Source: Membranipora membranacea
Taxonomy: Eukaryota > Bryozoa > Gymnolaemata > Cheilostomatida > Membraniporidae
Length of the DNA: 64,000 nt
NCBI GenBank assembly: GCA_914767715.1
Contig: OU612068.1
Location: 32,676,001 to 32,740,000, forward strand
Direction of reading: 5' to 3'
The stretch's first letter is position 1, and the number at the start of each line of letters is the position of its first letter. Made by a program: the position numbers and the translations under genes. Shown in pieces: positions 11,029 to 24,600 of the stretch. The notes beneath the pieces are model-generated. The model did not search any database, was not told where the DNA came from, and saw only the letters and a list, made by a program, of their open reading frames with translations.

Positions 11029-13542
11029 AGGGGGAAAATTATTGTTATGTGCCGACCTTGCCTCTATTAATATGATTTGATAAGACGTTCAGTTGTAAAA
11101 TGATGAGTGGGTTGCAGATTTGTTTTTTATTGCTGCAATCAAACCCCCAGTGGAACTCGACACGACTATTTGCTCAGCAACTCAGACCCTGAAATGTGTC
11201 AGGTATACAAAGTGTAACACGAGTCGCAGCACCCACTGTCTTCTCATGTCAAGTGTTTTGTAGTGGGATGAGATTAGGTAAGAGCCACTTCCTTCCATGC
11301 CACTGACACATGAAGCTCACAACCAAACGAATTGAGTGTTGGCGTCAGTCACGCGAGCTATATACTTTGAAACAGACAAGCAAACCTCAATTAAAACCTG
11401 TGCTACTACCATAACAATGCATTGTTGACTGTGATTTAATTGTAGTTCAGTTTCCGGTGATGAAACATTGGAGAGCCTCCTAGAGAAACCTAAAGAGAGT
11501 ACTATATCAAATGTACTAATATATCTGATGTACTAAATCAAATTAATCTGGGAACCAGATTCAGCTGTAGATCGTAAACATAAAAATATATCAAAAAAAT
11601 CTAACTCGAAAGGAGAGGGGGTCAAGTAGGTATTGTGTGCTGCATTCAGAAACTCGACCTTTTGTGATATGGCCGGCCATCTAATTGCCGTGAAGTAGCC
11701 TATCCATGAGTATCTCTACCAAAAATAATGTGATAATTGCAAGACTGATCAGAAGGCGATTTCATACTGAATCATCTTATTACTGTTTTCGGTAACTATA
11801 TGTTACAATCTAGGAATGTAACAGATGTAATCTTTTATATGGACATAATGCCAGCAATTGATATGGTGAATATGGTGAACATTGACACGTTGTATGAAAA
11901 CAGGGTGTCAACCCTAAAATTGAGGTAATTACGGAAGCGCAGTTGGTGATTGTAAAAAAAATACGAGGCAATTCAGCTTGTTATTTTCAAAGCAGCTCAG
12001 TTGCTGTTTCTTTCATCATAATTTTAAAGAAGACACGAGTTCATGATACAGTGTCTTGTGGCATCATTACAGTCTATCACATCTGACAACAATGACATTA
12101 TTGATTGGATTATGTATGAACTAGGCTTATGAAAAGACTCTTAATTTTCACACGCCATATATTCCCCCAGACAGCTAGTAACTGATTAAAAGTCGAAAAC
12201 CACTGTAGGATGTTCAGGCCTGGCATTTCATACATATCAGTCTATTTGTTGGAAATTTGAGCCCTAAGTCTGTCAATAAGACAAACTGCCATGGCATATC
12301 TCTGAGCAGGGATGATTGTTATAAATTACTCCTTGCTCAGACCCCACCAAAAATAAACACGAAATAAATACATACAGGTATCTACCTTGCATTAAAAATC
12401 ATAAAATAGGAAAACGTGTGAGTTCTAGTTATTTTCTAATCTCAGAATATGTTCATAAGTAATGAAGCCAATGGAAATTTTATCATTATGAATTAAATTA
12501 AAGTCATGTCCAGAAATAAGGTATCTCACATCACTTTATCAAACCTGACAATGATAGTTAGTATCATTCCTCATTCCTTATAGTAATAGCAAGGCATTAC
12601 AGTTAGTACAAAGACCATAGATCCAGATATCCATAGACTTTGGTAAGTATTCATAGCATAAATAGATATTACATGTCTGGGATAGGGAAAAAACAATTAG
12701 TACCTTTTTTATGACTGGAAGACACTTTTGATAACTACTCCACATAAATATACATACATCGCTAGTCTAGTATGGTGAGTGAAAGGCCTGTTACTTACCG
12801 TTCATCAGAGTTGAATGCAGTTTTTATTGACTTCAAATCAAAGTTGAGCGCATATCCTAGTGCTCCAACTGAGCAGTCGTACAAGTAAAAAATATCCTGT
12901 CTTTTCACAGAGCTGCACTATTTCATTTGAGTCCAAACAATGCTAAAATCGGTTCAAGTAATCCACCTGAGCGTAATAGCTTATCATGATTTCATTCTGA
13001 ACCTGAAGCTTGTATGAGTTATTCAATAATTGAAAGAGTGATGCCTGTTTGTAGCTTTGCATTGAGACCAGAATAAAGCAAACCATTCAGGCACACCCAT
13101 TCAATAATCTTGTTCAAACAAATGCTATTTCATTCTAGTATTATTGATAGTTAGCCTGCAATTATTGATATTATGGCCTATTATCATGTAGGCTTGTCAC
13201 CTTGTTGTGTTGCTGCAATGATACGTTATAATTTAGTGGGTAACTGGACAACCTGGCCTGTTTACTGTTGGCTGACCATTGTGTTGTTGTACATTCTGCT
13301 GCCTTCCTTCATCTGTGAAAGAATTTAATAAATTACAAGCTGCGATGACATAATAGGCAATTAACTCAGTTTTCAGCTAAACAAAAACTAATCTTCCGGA
13401 GTATTTTAATTTTCACCTCTGATGTGAAATAAAATTCAAAACTACTAATATTGTACCAGGGGAGACCTTTTGAATACATTGACTCAGGTTTGACATTTTC
13501 TGCCTCAGCTCCTATTTACGACCCCGCTGTGAACCAGTTCAT
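11029..13542. other. Intergenic region, no gene recognised
   Basis: I find no coding exon. On the minus strand an AG acceptor near 13313 could start an extra last exon of the neuropeptide gene, but it would contribute only a stop codon. Otherwise this is AT-rich sequence without recognised features. Confidence 0.4.
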
Positions 13543-13690
13543 AAATTATCTATACGCTGTTTGAGTAGTCTTCACATGTAAATTATCTATACGCTGTTTG
13601 AGTAGTCTTCACATGTAAATTATCTATACGCTGTTTGAGTAGTCTTCGCATGTAAATTATCTATACGCTGTTTGAGTAGTCTTCACATGT
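13543..13690. repeat. 37-base tandem repeat, four copies
   Basis: Copies start at 13543, 13580, 13617 and 13654 with the core TATACGCTGTTTGAGTAGTC. They are nearly identical; the third copy differs by one base (CGCATGT for CACATGT). A partial fifth copy follows. Confidence 0.95.
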
Positions 13691-15158
13691 AAATTATAGA
13701 TACTTGAGTTTTCTTGTTTTCAAATGTACTTTTGATACAGTATCATTGCAATTAAAAAAATAATGAATAATTTGATGAAAAAGCTCTTTTATTCAATCAC
13801 TGTACGGACAGCACCAGTAAAAAGACTGACATATATGTTGAATGTGACCTGTCATGGTGTTACAGTAATGCCAATGTCTCGTGTCTCATTCTCTAACCTC
13901 AAATACTCAGATCCTTGGTATTCTTATTCAATTTTTTTGTAATCAAGTTAGCAAGCGCCACCTCGCATAATAGTCTTTGTCTACATCTTTTTCACTACCA
14001 CTCAGCAGTAAATAGTCATCCGCTACCTAGTTTAGTTATAATTACAATACCTAGACTTGTAATTAAAGTTGTTCTTGTTCAAATGTTCATAATTAAAATC
14101 ATGGCTTGGCTCTAAGAAAACTGCACTTATAAAAGGACTGATTGCCTATGGTATTTTCAACGTAATGGTAGTCTTTAGGGGACATTATGATTTGCAACAA
14201 AATGCATTAGCTGGTAGAGATACATTGTTGCAGCCTCTTTGCAATCAGACACCTACACTTGTATGTTAATCTCAGCCAGACATATTTTACCCTTTTAGAC
14301 TTAGCAGTACTTTGTTCTGTGAAGAACAAGCCTCAACATCTCTACCAAAATCCCTTTGCTCTTATTTATTACAAAATATATTAAAATTGGAGACAAGCTT
14401 TCTTTCAAAACGACAGTTTAAAAGTAGGTAACAACAGGGAAATCTCACTATGTAGATTATTATCACAAAATGTTACTTCTGGTCACGCCAATAAATAGTC
14501 AGGAACATTCAAATCACCACTTCAACAAACATCACTATTTTTAGCGCATTTTATATAGGCGTATTTTGTTCTAAGAGTGGGAACAATGATTTGGTTAGCT
14601 CCTGGGTTGAATTGCTGTCATTTCTATGTGGGTGAGCCGGGTGTCGAGTAACACAATGTGTTTATAGAATTATATTTAATGGTTGACTCAATGAATATGC
14701 CCTATCTTGTCATCTCCTAAAACAGAGAAAGAACAAAAATGCTTCAATGTTTTCTTTCACTGGCCATCTGTCTATGTATGATAGTCATCGAACAATTTGG
14801 GTTTTCGTTCGACCATTTTGTAATGTGGCTAGCTAAACTCCTACACTGATTTTGTAGCTGAAATAAGCCTAAGAAGGGTCATCAGAGTAAAAACAGGTCA
14901 GATTCAACCAGATAACACAAGTTTAAGGTGATGCAATTGTCTACATTCAAGGGAGGGCGAAAGTCGTGGAAGCCAATCCATAATTTACAGATAATTTTGT
15001 TCAGATGAGCTGCTAATTGCACAACACACCTACAAGTTTGCTCTCATTTTTATTAAGGGGAAGTCAGCGTTTGGATAGGGCGCTTCTCCGAAAAATGCAA
15101 ATTTTTCCTTGATATTGCGTTCTTAAAATAATATCATCCAATACATAGTTAGGAGTTT
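13691..15158. other. Region downstream of the neuropeptide gene
   Basis: No coding sequence was recognised apart from the putative 3' untranslated region of the neuropeptide gene, which probably ends near the minus-strand AATAAA at 15049-15054. Confidence 0.4.
15049..15054 (-). terminator. Candidate poly(A) signal of the neuropeptide gene
   Basis: AATAAA on the minus strand, about 105 bases after the stop codon at 15159. It is the first such signal downstream. A hexamer alone is weak evidence. Confidence 0.45.
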
Positions 15159-16614
15159 TTACCTCATTTCAGCATCGTATAAGTTCTTGAAGCGATATCT
15201 ATTAGCAGATGACGTATACGGTCTGTTCCACAAAAGATAGTCCTCTAGCAAATTATCATCCAGACTTGGTCTCATGGTATCAGATCTCTTTCCAAATCTA
15301 TAATTAAGAAGATAATATTGAAAAGCACATCCACAAAATGATATTTACATGTGTATATTATTGTGAACTGAGATAATTATTGGACATCATAGGTTATTAC
15401 AACTACTATGCTTATCTAAATCTCTTTAGTTAGATCTGTCCTATGCAATGAACCATTGGATCAATCACTCAGCATCCATGTCTTATCTGATTTAGGACTA
15501 TGAGATTCTTGATGATGTTTTTATATGGCCTCAGGATGACCTGTGGAGTGCCTCATTCCTGCGTCAAAATTCTCACACATCTTGTACAACTTGACAATTC
15601 ATACTCTTACACTGCTGAGTGTTTGCGGCTAGTATACCCTACTTATAATACTCAGAGCGTCAAATACTATCCATGCGAAGCAAGATATTGGAGATAGCTT
15701 TGAAAGTAAAAATTACACACACTGCAGTCACACTATATCTAATTCTGACAAAGTTCACCAAAAAATTTGATGATGCACTTTTTAGTTAACGCTGGTGTTA
15801 GATCAATATCATTCCCATAAAATAGTGTAATAATTTGTCAATATTTTGAAATGTTTTCATTTCCATTGCCTGAAAATTTATTCGGTAATATTCTGGAGTT
15901 GTCTACTTATTTTGCAGTTGTTGATAACTTCTATTAGAGACGGCTCAATCCATGAGGGACTACTATCAACAGAAAGGGTGAGACACCTACCCTCCCTGCT
16001 GTCAACTGCTAAATGCCTAAATCAAAATTACTGAATGGGCGAGACCTGCTAGAGGTTTTAATCCCTAATCGCTCATTCCTTTATGGAACAACATACATTC
16101 TGAGAGAATGATTCGGAAACGGATTTGCATAATTGAAAGACCAAGTGAGCGAGGATTTGGAGCGGTTGACACCACAGATTCTTTATTAAACCAGGATATC
16201 TAACACTCTTATTCTAGATTACCACATTTTGGTTTATAATCGCGTTTACACTATCAATGTCAACCTAAATTATTGTTGAACTATTTTAAAGTTACATATC
16301 TTTATAGTTCCAAATCATACTGAAGTGTAATTTTCACATAATCCAAATTCCCCCGATGATATTTTTTTAGACTAAGGCTCCTGTGTCTGTAGCATTGAAA
16401 ATTATTTTTAGCGAAAAAGATTATAGTCACTTTACCTTGGTGCGCCATTGTGTGCCCAGTATCGCCTCAGATCTCGGAGGTAGTTAGCTATTTCACTCTC
16501 ACTTCTGAATCCACCTGCCGGTTTAGTTGGGGGTCCAGAGGCATCTACCGAGTGTGCAATCCAGCAAAGTGTGACAGATAATGTCAGTAGTATTGCTGCT
16601 GTTGCGCACCTCAT
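15159..16614 (-). CDS. NPF: Neuropeptide F/Y-family precursor, two coding exons
   Basis: Exon 1 is 16614-16436 and exon 2 is 15297-15159, giving 105 residues. Residues 1-25 are a signal peptide (hydrophobic AAILLTLSVTLCWIA). If cleavage follows A25, the mature peptide is residues 26-61, exactly 36 residues like NPY, ending APRF, then G62 for amidation and KR for cleavage. Aligned from the C-terminus it matches NPY at A18, Y20, L24, R25, Y27 and R35. The phase-2 intron (donor AG|GTAAAG) splits the Arg codon before the terminal Phe, the position known for NPY and NPF genes. A 41-residue C-terminal flanking peptide follows. Oddity: the family's usual Arg before Pro is Ala. The precursor would be secreted and the peptide would act on NPY/NPF-type G-protein-coupled receptors. 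A CTTTCAG acceptor near 16690 suggests a 5' untranslated exon. The last codons (AGG TAA) overlap a possible donor; splicing to an AG near 13313 would give the same C-terminus. Confidence 0.9.
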
Positions 16615-16689
16615 AGTTGTAAGGGATGAGCTTCAGCGTGTTCCTTGAGTTCTTCCTATCGTGCTTGTCTCACTACTACACAGAGGGCT

Positions 16690-17819
16690 GAAAGAGTAAA
16701 AGATTTATCAGATGATTTTCAACATTGATTTTCAAGATAAATTTTGAAGCTGTTTGCCAATATGAGTGGGAGAAAAACGAGAGTACACTCAGACCTGCAT
16801 ATTTGTTCTGATATCATCATTATGAAATAAGATAGCTCCTCTATAGCTCCTGTATGCTGCGTGGGAAATGGGAATACTCGTATTATCCATAATGAAGGAT
16901 CTTAGATTCTGATTTGAAATTAAAAACGAGAAGCTATTATCTGACAAGTACATGTGTAATATATTGCATTTAATCACGTTGAGATATTTTCGTCGAAACA
17001 CGTGACGAAGCTTGGGCATCATTGAGAACAACAACACAAACCTTGATCTAGAGTACGTGGAAGCGGAATGAGCTTGAACAATCCTTAGTCCCGATGAAAT
17101 TAGGAATCGTCTTGCTGTGATTATAAAATGGAAATGAATAACTAATATGTTTTTTTAATCAAGAAAACTCTTTTCCGGCATAAGAACCTTACGAACCTTT
17201 TAATGCATGTCTTTGTGAATTCACTCTCACTGACAAAATCAAAGTCTTACAGAGGCAAGCTGCTTTTATATATAAATTATCATTTCCTGTGTGAACTGTT
17301 CTAATATTGTCAGCAATAATCAATCCTTTACTGTCGGTTAGCAATGGTAGATATTTAAATGATGCTTGAAGATAATTGGCTGTCAAATGGTGCACTGCGC
17401 GGCTGTAATAAATGACATCACTTTAATTCAAACTGTTCAGATCTCTTGCGTCAGAAGGGTTCTTACACCATGACATCGGGTTGAGAAATTAATTATGTTT
17501 TCCTCTCTGCTGATGACTATATATTACTACAAACAGATGTTTGTAAGAATGTACACAATCATTGCTATATAAATGAGCACAATGGTATTTGTGAGGTGGG
17601 TGTTAAGTGGTCAACTAACTCCTCAATCGGAAGGTTTAACATTTGACAGAGAGGAAAACATACCAGTACTCACTTACGATGTTTACATATCTAATGGTAC
17701 TCTCAAGTCACTAGGGACAGTTCCTGTTGTATAAACAGATATATTTTTGCATTTCATGATCAAACTGAGAGTTAAGATAGTACAGCAAGTTCGGAATACA
17801 AATGTCATGATGGGGTAGA
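16690..17819. other. Upstream region of the neuropeptide gene, no coding exon seen
   Basis: This should contain the neuropeptide gene's promoter and any 5' untranslated exon. The open frames here have no family resemblance and are not supported. Confidence 0.4.
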
Positions 17820-17821
17820 TT

Positions 17822-18275
17822 AATAGAGTCAGTAATCACCTACCACCTGGTTGTGCTATATAGTCATCTGAGCGCAGACTCTAAGAAAAAGTTAAAATCT
17901 GTGATAAGAACTGCAGGTTACCTATCAGGCGAACTTACGTTCACACCCGTAGACGACCTTTACTCTAATATACTGAAAGTAAAGAGCCTCCGTATGATTG
18001 CCACCGAAGATGAACCACTACTCCGTCTTAACCAGCTGCCGTCAGGCAGATATCAATCAGTCAAGTTCCGCGTGCAGATCCGTGCCAAATGTTTTAGAGC
18101 AGAATGTATCAAATACCTAAATAGTGTCTTCAAAAAGTAATAGTATTTTTTTATGGTCTTATCATTTTATTTATTTTTACAGAATCAACAGTTTTAATAT
18201 TTTTTACAGAGCACCCTACAGAGACAGTTTTATTTGTCAGAGATTGAGACCAAATATAAACATACATACATAAAC
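17822..18275 (+). mobile_element. LINE 3' end fragment
   Basis: Plus-strand coding for a reverse-transcriptase C-terminus (LYSHLSADSKKKLKSV, LPSGRYQSVKFR) ends with a stop near 18140. A short untranslated tail with CATA repeats (about 18256-18270) follows. The CPSGR/LPSGR-type ending and tandem tail match the other LINE pieces in the window. It is truncated at its 5' end and lies between the neuropeptide and channel genes. Confidence 0.75.
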
Positions 18276-18695
18276 ACCATCACTGTTGTCAATGTAGCCA
18301 TTGCTGACAACAACAAATAACAAATAGAACTGCCAGCTTGTCTTGTACTATTTAAATTACATATATGTATGATGCTCCACCGAAAAAGGTCACTAATTAT
18401 GACGGCGTAGCCTGTACTAAATTAGGTTAGGTCGATGATCATTGAGGAGCTGTTTGTTATGTGATGTCGGGTAAATCATTGAACTTACAATTGTGCTGAC
18501 ACTGATCGTAAAAATTCACCAAGTATTCGAGCATAGTCTAAGAAAATCATATTACTAATTAAATTAAGCATATGTTGGTGAAATGCTACATGTGACACTG
18601 TGTCAAACAAGGGACAACAGCTTGGAGAAGTGACACCAATAGATTGTGCTAAATAATGTGCTGCCAGTTTTCATATGACAATGTGGTGATCAAAT

Positions 18696-21600
18696 ATGGC
18701 AATGGTATTAAGGAATTTCGGATTCTTTCTACTAGTTTTATATAATGGTAAGTATTTATGCTGTTCTTATAAGGCTAAGCTTGAGATCGGCTGAAATTGA
18801 AATGCGTGCAGCATAAGTTGTAAGGTGAGTCTTTCTTTAAAAATGTAATGCATAGTTGTTATAATCCTTATACTGTTTTTTTCAGGCAGCTGGTGCACCG
18901 GAGGTGAAGTTTCGCAGGAAGAGAAACTTATTAACCACTTACCACTGAGTAGCAGTGCTAGGTTCTACCCTGCACAGCCACGGCCTGGGGAGCAATGCGT
19001 GATGGTAACGTGTTCTAAATTCATACTTGATCGTATTATCGCACTGGTGAGTCAGATTTGCTAATGATATCCAAATGATATACATTTTTGTATCATTTTA
19101 TTCTCAAGGTCAAAAACTGGAAATATTGATATTAAATATCCGCAGAAGATATATTTCATAACCAAACCTAAATGTCTTTTAGTTTGAGGGCACACTATGC
19201 ACAAAATCCCGATCAGAGCTGGAAGGCCTCCAACTAATTTTCTGTGGGTGTTCAGTTGCTCTGGTTGATATTGCAAGGTCCACTTTTACTCTCGAGGGAC
19301 GACTTATTTTATGATAGCCAAGGTGACCTTTACGAGCAATGTCCAATTTGAGAGTGATTTTAAATTATGACAATTGGGAATCAAGTTCTGAAAATAACGA
19401 ATTAAGGCGTATTAAAGAATTATGTCTTTTGGTTACAGCCTGGTAAGAAGATAATCTGCTATAATTTCTTCATTATACTTTTTTTAAATTCCCATCTATC
19501 TACTGGAGGGCAATGTGCTGGGTAAAACAATTAGCGACTTGTGATCATAGAGATCTGTTGTATCTGAGCCAAGTGGAACAAAATCTTTCAAAGAGCTCTT
19601 CACAGCTTAGGCCTGTAGGATGACCCACTCACTGTTCTCAGTCTAGAGTCTACTGGTGATAGATCAATGTGAATCACTTTGATAAATTTATTGTCAAATT
19701 CTCATCTCTTATAATAAATTCACCGGCAGCGATATGTTATTCACTGTGATGACAACCGCTGCCACTTCATAAGTACACAAACTTCTAAACAACCCCATGT
19801 ACCCAGTACCCACACAATCAACAAAAGTTGAGAAAGGCCCACTGAGGAGTAACTTCCTTCGCAAATTTTAAACGTGGATCTATTGATCAAATAAAAGTAC
19901 GCACTTGCGTCAAGGGTACTACTATTTTGCTTCCAATTATGATATTGCGTTGTTGAAAATTAACATTGCCTCACCGATGACACAACTCTTAAATAGGAGG
20001 ATTTGGTTGGAAGCTGTTAATCATATAATCTGTTAATCATATAATGAGCAGACGTCTGAATTTTTTTAACTTCGTGACACACCTTGATGATAATTCGGTT
20101 GGTGGTATAAATAGCACAAAAAGAACATGAAATACAAATGTCGCAAACCTTTACAGTGATAGTGATAGTTGTCAGGTGAGAAGGTGAGAAGAATTTGTTC
20201 ACACAAAATGAGTTGTGGTAACAAAAATAGTACAAACACCTGAAGTTACTTTTTTCTAAAACGACATTACAACACAATTTTTCTTCCTGACTTTTTGTTG
20301 TAACAGAACAGTTTGAATTTTTTTCTATTTTTGTGCAGGACCAGAAAACACAGGAGTTAGACATTTTATTACAAGCAGAATTTTCATGGTATGATATGAG
20401 ACTAAGGTGGGATTCTGATATTGAGTTTGAAGGTATCCGAGAGCTTCTCATACCCGCCAACAATGTGTGGATACCAGATATAGCCCTCATCAACGGGTCA
20501 GTACTCAATGAATATCATATTTTCATTATATATTTCATTTGAAATAAGATTATTGAGAGTAGAGCATTTCGTCAAATAATCAATTTATGATTAGATTTCC
20601 TGCAGTGTTACCTCTTACTCACATCAGGTCCATATTTCTGTATATATGTTTGTTTATTTAATTTCTTACTCTCTCTTCAAAGATGTTTACAGACAAAAAA
20701 GAGATGCACGGTCTAAAAATGAAAACCCCTTAGATGTGGAAAACAGTAATAATAAAAATAAAAGGAAATACAAAGTAATTTCAACTAGAAACGGTAATTT
20801 TTTTAATCAACAAAATAATATTTGCAAGCAAATATGAAGGAATACAACCAATCATATCGAATATCGAGGTCACGTGACAGCATAATTGTTGGTCTCAAAG
20901 GATTCGGTATATGCCAAAACCCCCATATCCCAAGTTTTAACTCAATTGCTTTATAAGAACTGTTAATCGGCAACCACTTCCTGTTCATGGTGGCCATATT
21001 GGATTCGGGTCACATGACATCAAAAATGATGATGTCATAAGATTCGGTGTATGTCAAAACATCCATATCCCAAGTTTTAACTAAATCGCATGATAAAAAC
21101 TGTTAATCGGCAGCAATTCACTGTTTATGGCGGCCATTTTGTATATCGGGTCATGTGACATAAAAATTGATGATGTCATAAGATTCGGTATAAGTCAAAA
21201 CCCCCTTATCCCAAGTTTCAACTCAATCGCATGATTTGTTCTCAAGATATCACCAAAAGAAAAATGAAAAACATCCTCCACTAATTAGTGTAATTAGCAA
21301 ATAAATTGCATAACAACTCAAAAATTGTCGAGGCATTTTTTCATCGTGACCTATAGGACTATGTTGTGACCAAGTATCATTAGAATCTGCCAAGTAGTTC
21401 TTGACTTATAGAAGACTTAATTTTGGTATAATCAAGGTATAATTGATAAAAACGGCAAAACCTCCGTCACTAATTAGTCTAAATAGCGAGTGTTACATAA
21501 CAATTTAAAAACTCATTAAGTAATTTTTCATCTAGACATATGCAACTATGTTCTGACGAAGTTGCATCGATTTCTGCCTGGTGGTTCTTGACTTATAGAA

Positions 21601-24600
21601 GCCCAAAAAGTGTTGCAATAATAATAATAAAAAGAACTTACAAAAACAATAGTAATACAACTTTGTTGTATTCCTAACTAAATATACTTTGGTATTGGCT
21701 GTCCTCGCTATATATATATAATATACAGCTTTGTTTGTAATCAGGGTGGGAAGCCAGGAGCTGCTCGATTATGTGGATGAGAACAGTTACATGTATGTGA
21801 GGATACAACCAGATGGTCAGGTGACCTGTCAGCTTTATCTCAAGCTGTCCAGTTACTGCCTTCTAGATGTCAAGATGTTCCCGTTTGATCATCAAATCTG
21901 TAAACTATTATTCTCATCCTGGACTATGGACAGCTCAGCGATGGTAATTTTAAGTGAGTGAGACCAATATTGTTGACCTCCTTCTCATTGGAGATGACTA
22001 TGTCAGTATATTATTTCAAGGTAGTACGGTGTTCACTTTAAGCTTCGTTATGCTATGGGAAAAAGTGGTCTTTTATGTTTGGCTTTGGTTAGAATATCTG
22101 CGTTTGTCTTTGATACAAGGAAAGAACATGATGGAGATATCAAATGAAATTTAGCTGTCTGCACGAAAATTCCGAAACAATAACACGTATGTTTCATATT
22201 CAAACAATCTTGATTGAATAGTCAGGTGAATGTTTTTATTCTAGCATGGAACGGGTGATTCTACAGTTTGCTAAAAAACTAGGATAAGAAGTGGATCATT
22301 TTATCAGTGGGGAGATGTGGCAATTCCTGGAGATTATTATTAATGATTCTAAACTAGCCAGTATATGACCTTTATATGCTGTTTACACAGTGTATGGGCA
22401 ATGAACTCATTCATTGGTATGGGCAGCGAACCTATTCCTTTCGCCCTTGCACACAAGGACAGAAGAAAATATAATGCTTCTAACTGGCACTTACAAAGCT
22501 GACATTTATCAATATTTGTTTTCAGGTCCTGCAGAGATTGAGTGGAATGAAGATCTTGATGAGAATTCAGATTGGATATTGGATAGAGCCAATTCATCTA
22601 CAAAAACTGTGTACAAAGATATACCAACATGTCGAGCTGGAAATGGTTCTACTGTCAGCGTGTATGTTTACGCTCTCAATTTTTTTTTAAAGTATAAACA
22701 TACTCCTGATTAAAATCTTGAGAATGTGTTGAGACACACTACCAGTACTTATCTGTTTGTTCATCTGGATCACATAGCGCATTGATTTCTCAGCTTTCAG
22801 GCAGAGAATTATTAAAAGTACATGCAGATGCATAGTAGATGTCTTAGTACATGAGGCATATGGCATATGTTGAAATCTAAGCCTAGAGGTGGCGCTGTTG
22901 AAAGATTCAAGAAACTTGTTCACTTTTGTAGATTCAATTAATCAATTATTATGTAATTGCTGAAAGGCATGCTTCTTGCAAATGACAAAATTATGTACTT
23001 TGCACAACCACAAGACGTTTCTCATGTCTCCAGTGAGTGATCCATTTTCCGAAATATAATTTTTTTTCGAAGTTGCTTCCCACTACTAATAGACAAATTA
23101 TCTATCCAAACTTAGTGATTTTTACTTGAAAATTGTTTGCATATTTTGTTTTTTTCTTTTCAGGCAGATTATGGAAAAAGCGGGTTTCGAAGTGGCTATC
23201 CATCTGCATCGTAGAACTCATTACTATTTGTATAATATCTTTGTACCAATTACTACCTTATCGCTATTAACACTGGCTAACATCAGAATACCGGCTCGCT
23301 ATTATCAGGATAAGATAATCATGGGTCTGAGTACATTCATCGCACAAAGCTGGTACCTTATTATGATTTCTCCGGAACTACCTGTCACAAGAATGCACCT
23401 TCCGCTCATAGGTAATTATCTATTACATATTCACACTTATATCCATACGCGTCAGTTCTAACTATCCTGGTGTTCAGCTCTCCGCTGTCCATGAATATGA
23501 TAATGATTTACAAGATTGGGAACACAAGGGAACATCTTGACATCTAGATGGCAGTAACTGGACAGCTTTAGATAGAACTGATATTTCACCAGACCATATG
23601 GTGACCTGGTTGTATCCATTTGACCTTCCTCATCCACATCCACATATGTTATGACCTGGTTTATAGCTAATACCTGATATTCAGCAAACAGCATGTAGGT
23701 ACTGACTAGGTTAAAGAATATAGGTTAAGATCCTTTATCAAATTTGAAAACTCAATAGCTCCATAGACTTTATATTATTTATGTAAAAATTCCATTAATT
23801 TCAGATGAAGATTCTTTAAGATTGTAAATCGTATAAATAAAACCACCACAAAAAGGTTTTCAAGCTCAGGGTTGCATCTTTTCTTCCAGCAATATGCATG
23901 TATTGGTTTTGAGTTTTATTATATTTCTTACATAGACTCAATACTATATTATTTGAGTCTAAGATTGCTAAACATGATCTTCCCTGGTAGGGAGGAGGGG
24001 CAAGAGTCTCGTTATATGATATTGATACTCTGCTGCGCCACGCGGTGCTGATAATGAAATTGTGTCTGTTTTTGCAGATTTAGATATTTATTACAATTCT
24101 CGCCTCTCCAGCACAGTACCAAAAACACATCTTTATATTTTTAATACCAGCGTACAACCCTCTTAATTGAGTCAGCCCTGATGCTGAGATAATAACGTGC
24201 AATACAGTAAAATATTATATAACCGTCTGAACAATGAACTTATCTTCTGAACTCAGTTAGGGCCTTAGCCACACAATAAAATGGAATCAAGTCATAGCAA
24301 CATAGAGGTAAAACCATTAACAATGAATTCGATTAGACAAAGGGTGCCTCAAATCACAGCTTGACCACGCTATCATCTGGTCAAATCCACAACACACCTT
24401 TCCCCCTTATCATTGAAATCTTTCAGTTCCTTGGTATACTCAAATATTACACTAAATTATAAGTCTTAAAATGTCTGATGTCATAATTCTGCTTCTGTTG
24501 ATAGTTGGGTAACTTCTGGAACCAAGGTCGCATTTGGCGGGTTCAGAATGATCTGCACGATTTTCAATTTTTATATTAGTTTTACATTCTCAATTTGACA

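Noticed and set aside
19015-20338. A missing exon between channel exons 2 and 3
   Set aside because: Extending exon 2 to the donor at 19047 supplies the expected strand before the conserved DQKTQ segment and keeps phase 0, so none is needed.
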